From: Acidobacteriota bacterium
Lineage (GTDB): Bacteria; Acidobacteriota; Blastocatellia; UBA7656
Assembly (NCBI GenBank): GCA_038040445.1
Contig: JBBPIG010000004.1
Span: 1 to 64,000, forward strand
Direction of reading: 5' to 3'
Length of the DNA: 64,000 bases
A program made the translations under genes and the position numbers. Numbering within the stretch: position 1 is the stretch's first letter; every line of letters starts with the position of its first letter. Positions 63,014 to 64,000 of this stretch are shown here, in pieces. The notes beneath the pieces were generated by a model, which was given only the letters and a program-made list of their open reading frames with translations, made no database searches and was not told the origin of the DNA.

Positions 63014-64000
63014 CTATTTCAACTTCATTGAGGGATCGCCGAACAAAATCCACGTGCGTCTTATGTCGGAGTCAGTCACCGACGACTTCGCTTTCACGGT
63101 CGCTTCGCCGAGCGTAAGCGCTTGTGCGCCGGACTTCTGAGAGCCCGGCTGGAACAGCAATTTGTAGAACTGCTGATTCATTGCCGCCTGACCATTCGGC
63201 TCGGTGAACCCGCTCGAAGCCCACACCGCTATCGCTCCACCCCGGGGAGCGTTCAGCAGGGCAGCCGCCAACGTGTTTAACTCAGGGCGCTGAAACTCTC
63301 CGTTCAAACACGTCATCGCGACGAACAGCGGGTATCGCCCGGTGTTTGTTAGAGCCAATGCGTCGGCCGCCGTGAGCAGGTTGCCCCTCCATACGCTAGG
63401 CGAACCGTGCCCGACATAGTTCACGATCTTCTGCCCGCTAGCGAGGCCGTCTAATAACTGTTGCCTGGCAGCCCCCGTCCCTATCTGCCCGCGATTGATC
63501 TGTTGAACAGTGATCGCCGCCGGGAACAACGGCGCCAACTTATTGTTTGCCGCCTCGAAATTGAATCCAAGGTTTTCGTCGGCCACTAGCAGAGCTGACT
63601 TCTGCGGCGTTGTTGCTTCATACGACACAAGCTTCGCCACCGTGCTTGCCGCCTCTTCCGGCGTGTGGGCGGGCAACCGGCCAACCGCCATCTCAGCTAT
63701 GCCGTCAAGATTGAAGTCCGCAAACCAGTCATCGCTCGCCGTCTCCATGAATTGCGTATCTACCATTCGCGTCGGTACCAGGTCATACCCGCCAAGCCCG
63801 TTGTAGTTCTTTGGATCGTAGCTCGCGCTTCCGGCAAGCAACACGTACCTCGGCGGTCTAGCCCAGTTGCTCCTCGCGTACGACAGAAAGTCCTTCACCG
63901 CCTGCGAGCGCTTGTTGCCAAAGTTGAACTCGTCGTAAATGTCCTGGACGTCGACCATCGCCACCTTCAACCCCTGCGATTGTCTGAGCGCCGCGAGTTG
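63014..64000 (-). CDS. C25 (gingipain-like) cysteine peptidase, 5' end outside window
   Basis: At least 328 residues; the frame is open to the window edge (codons continue past 64000 as QLAALRQSQGLKV), so the N-terminus, including any signal and propeptide, is missing. The catalytic His is in NYVGHGSP and Cys in AMTCLNGE, the C25 dyad. Further family text: VLLAGSASYDPKNYNG, VPTRMVDTQF and ASDDWFADFN before them, and ASSGFTEPNGQ and LGEATVKAK after, ending in WILFGDPSMKLK. These peptidases are secreted and cut after Arg or Lys; specificity here is unknown. It lies 60 bases upstream of the PqqD-like gene on the same strand and may be its partner in processing. Confidence 0.9.
   Translation of the reverse strand, partial: QLAALRQSQGLKVAMVDVQDIYDEFNFGNKRSQAVKDFLSYARSNWARPPRYVLLAGSASYDPKNYNGLGGYDLVPTRMVDTQFMETASDDWFADFNLDGIAEMAVGRLPAHTPEEAASTVAKLVSYEATTPQKSALLVADENLGFNFEAANNKLAPLFPAAITVQQINRGQIGTGAARQQLLDGLASGQKIVNYVGHGSPSVWRGNLLTAADALALTNTGRYPLFVAMTCLNGEFQRPELNTLAAALLNAPRGGAIAVWASSGFTEPNGQAAMNQQFYKLLFQPGSQKSGAQALTLGEATVKAKSSVTDSDIRRTWILFGDPSMKLK

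Overview
The window looks like chromosomal DNA of a moderately GC-rich Gram-negative bacterium. The best guess is an Acidobacteriota member of the Blastocatellia type. This is an inference from gene content, with no 16S or marker tree behind it. The supporting content is a fused E1-E2 2-oxoglutarate dehydrogenase, a Ser/Thr kinase with a C-terminal TPR array, many secreted peptidases (S8, S41, M16, M20, M28, C25), a carboxypeptidase-regulatory-domain outer-membrane protein, OmpA-domain barrel proteins and several families of REP-like hairpin repeats. No integrase, transposase, phage gene or CRISPR array was found.

Layout. (1) 1-782 is the end of an integron-type cassette array: two attC-like sites bracket a 648-bp cassette carrying one lipoprotein gene. 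(2) 909-4715 is the fused 2-oxoglutarate dehydrogenase, followed by a cluster of REP-like repeats at 4787-5259. (3) 5469-16355 holds secreted or membrane proteins: S41 protease, LolA-like protein, M20 peptidase, HD-GYP phosphodiesterase, GNAT acetyltransferase, a subtilase with an extreme MLLGDG repeat tail, and an esterase. (4) 16679-21666 has a stand-alone response regulator and a type IV pilus minor-pilin operon (fimT-, pilV-, pilW- and pilX-like) behind a near-consensus sigma-54 promoter, with a partial pilX duplicate at its end. (5) 21940-32616 has small exported proteins, a second subtilase, a sensor kinase/NtrC-type regulator pair that is a plausible activator of the pilin promoter, and a TonB-receptor-like barrel. 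(6) 32645-38973 has rdgB, an unassigned structured RNA with a strong terminator, aroB, a small membrane protein and a two-domain M16 protein that has lost its zinc histidines.

(7) 38981-44833 has two paralogous barrel/OmpA proteins in tandem, one with an added AMIN domain. (8) 45246-52827 has housekeeping and lipid genes: glutamate dehydrogenase, an eIF2B-like isomerase, a BNR-type propeller, folD, a UBP zinc finger, a heptad-repeat coiled coil, a DUF1295 membrane protein and a PlsC acyltransferase. (9) 53001-60843 has an M28 peptidase, a PQQ-like propeller, an alpha/beta hydrolase, tRNA-Asn(GTT) and the Ser/Thr kinase. (10) 60916-64000 is a compact minus-strand run: a C25 (gingipain-like) peptidase, a PqqD-like protein ending in a Tat-like segment and a cystine-knot-spaced mini-peptide, a nucleotidyltransferase and a retropepsin-like protease.

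The most interesting leads are the PqqD/cystine-knot cluster at the right end, the attC-bounded cassette at the left end, the structured RNA near 33.5-33.7 kb, and the sigma-54 pilin promoter beside an NtrC two-component pair.
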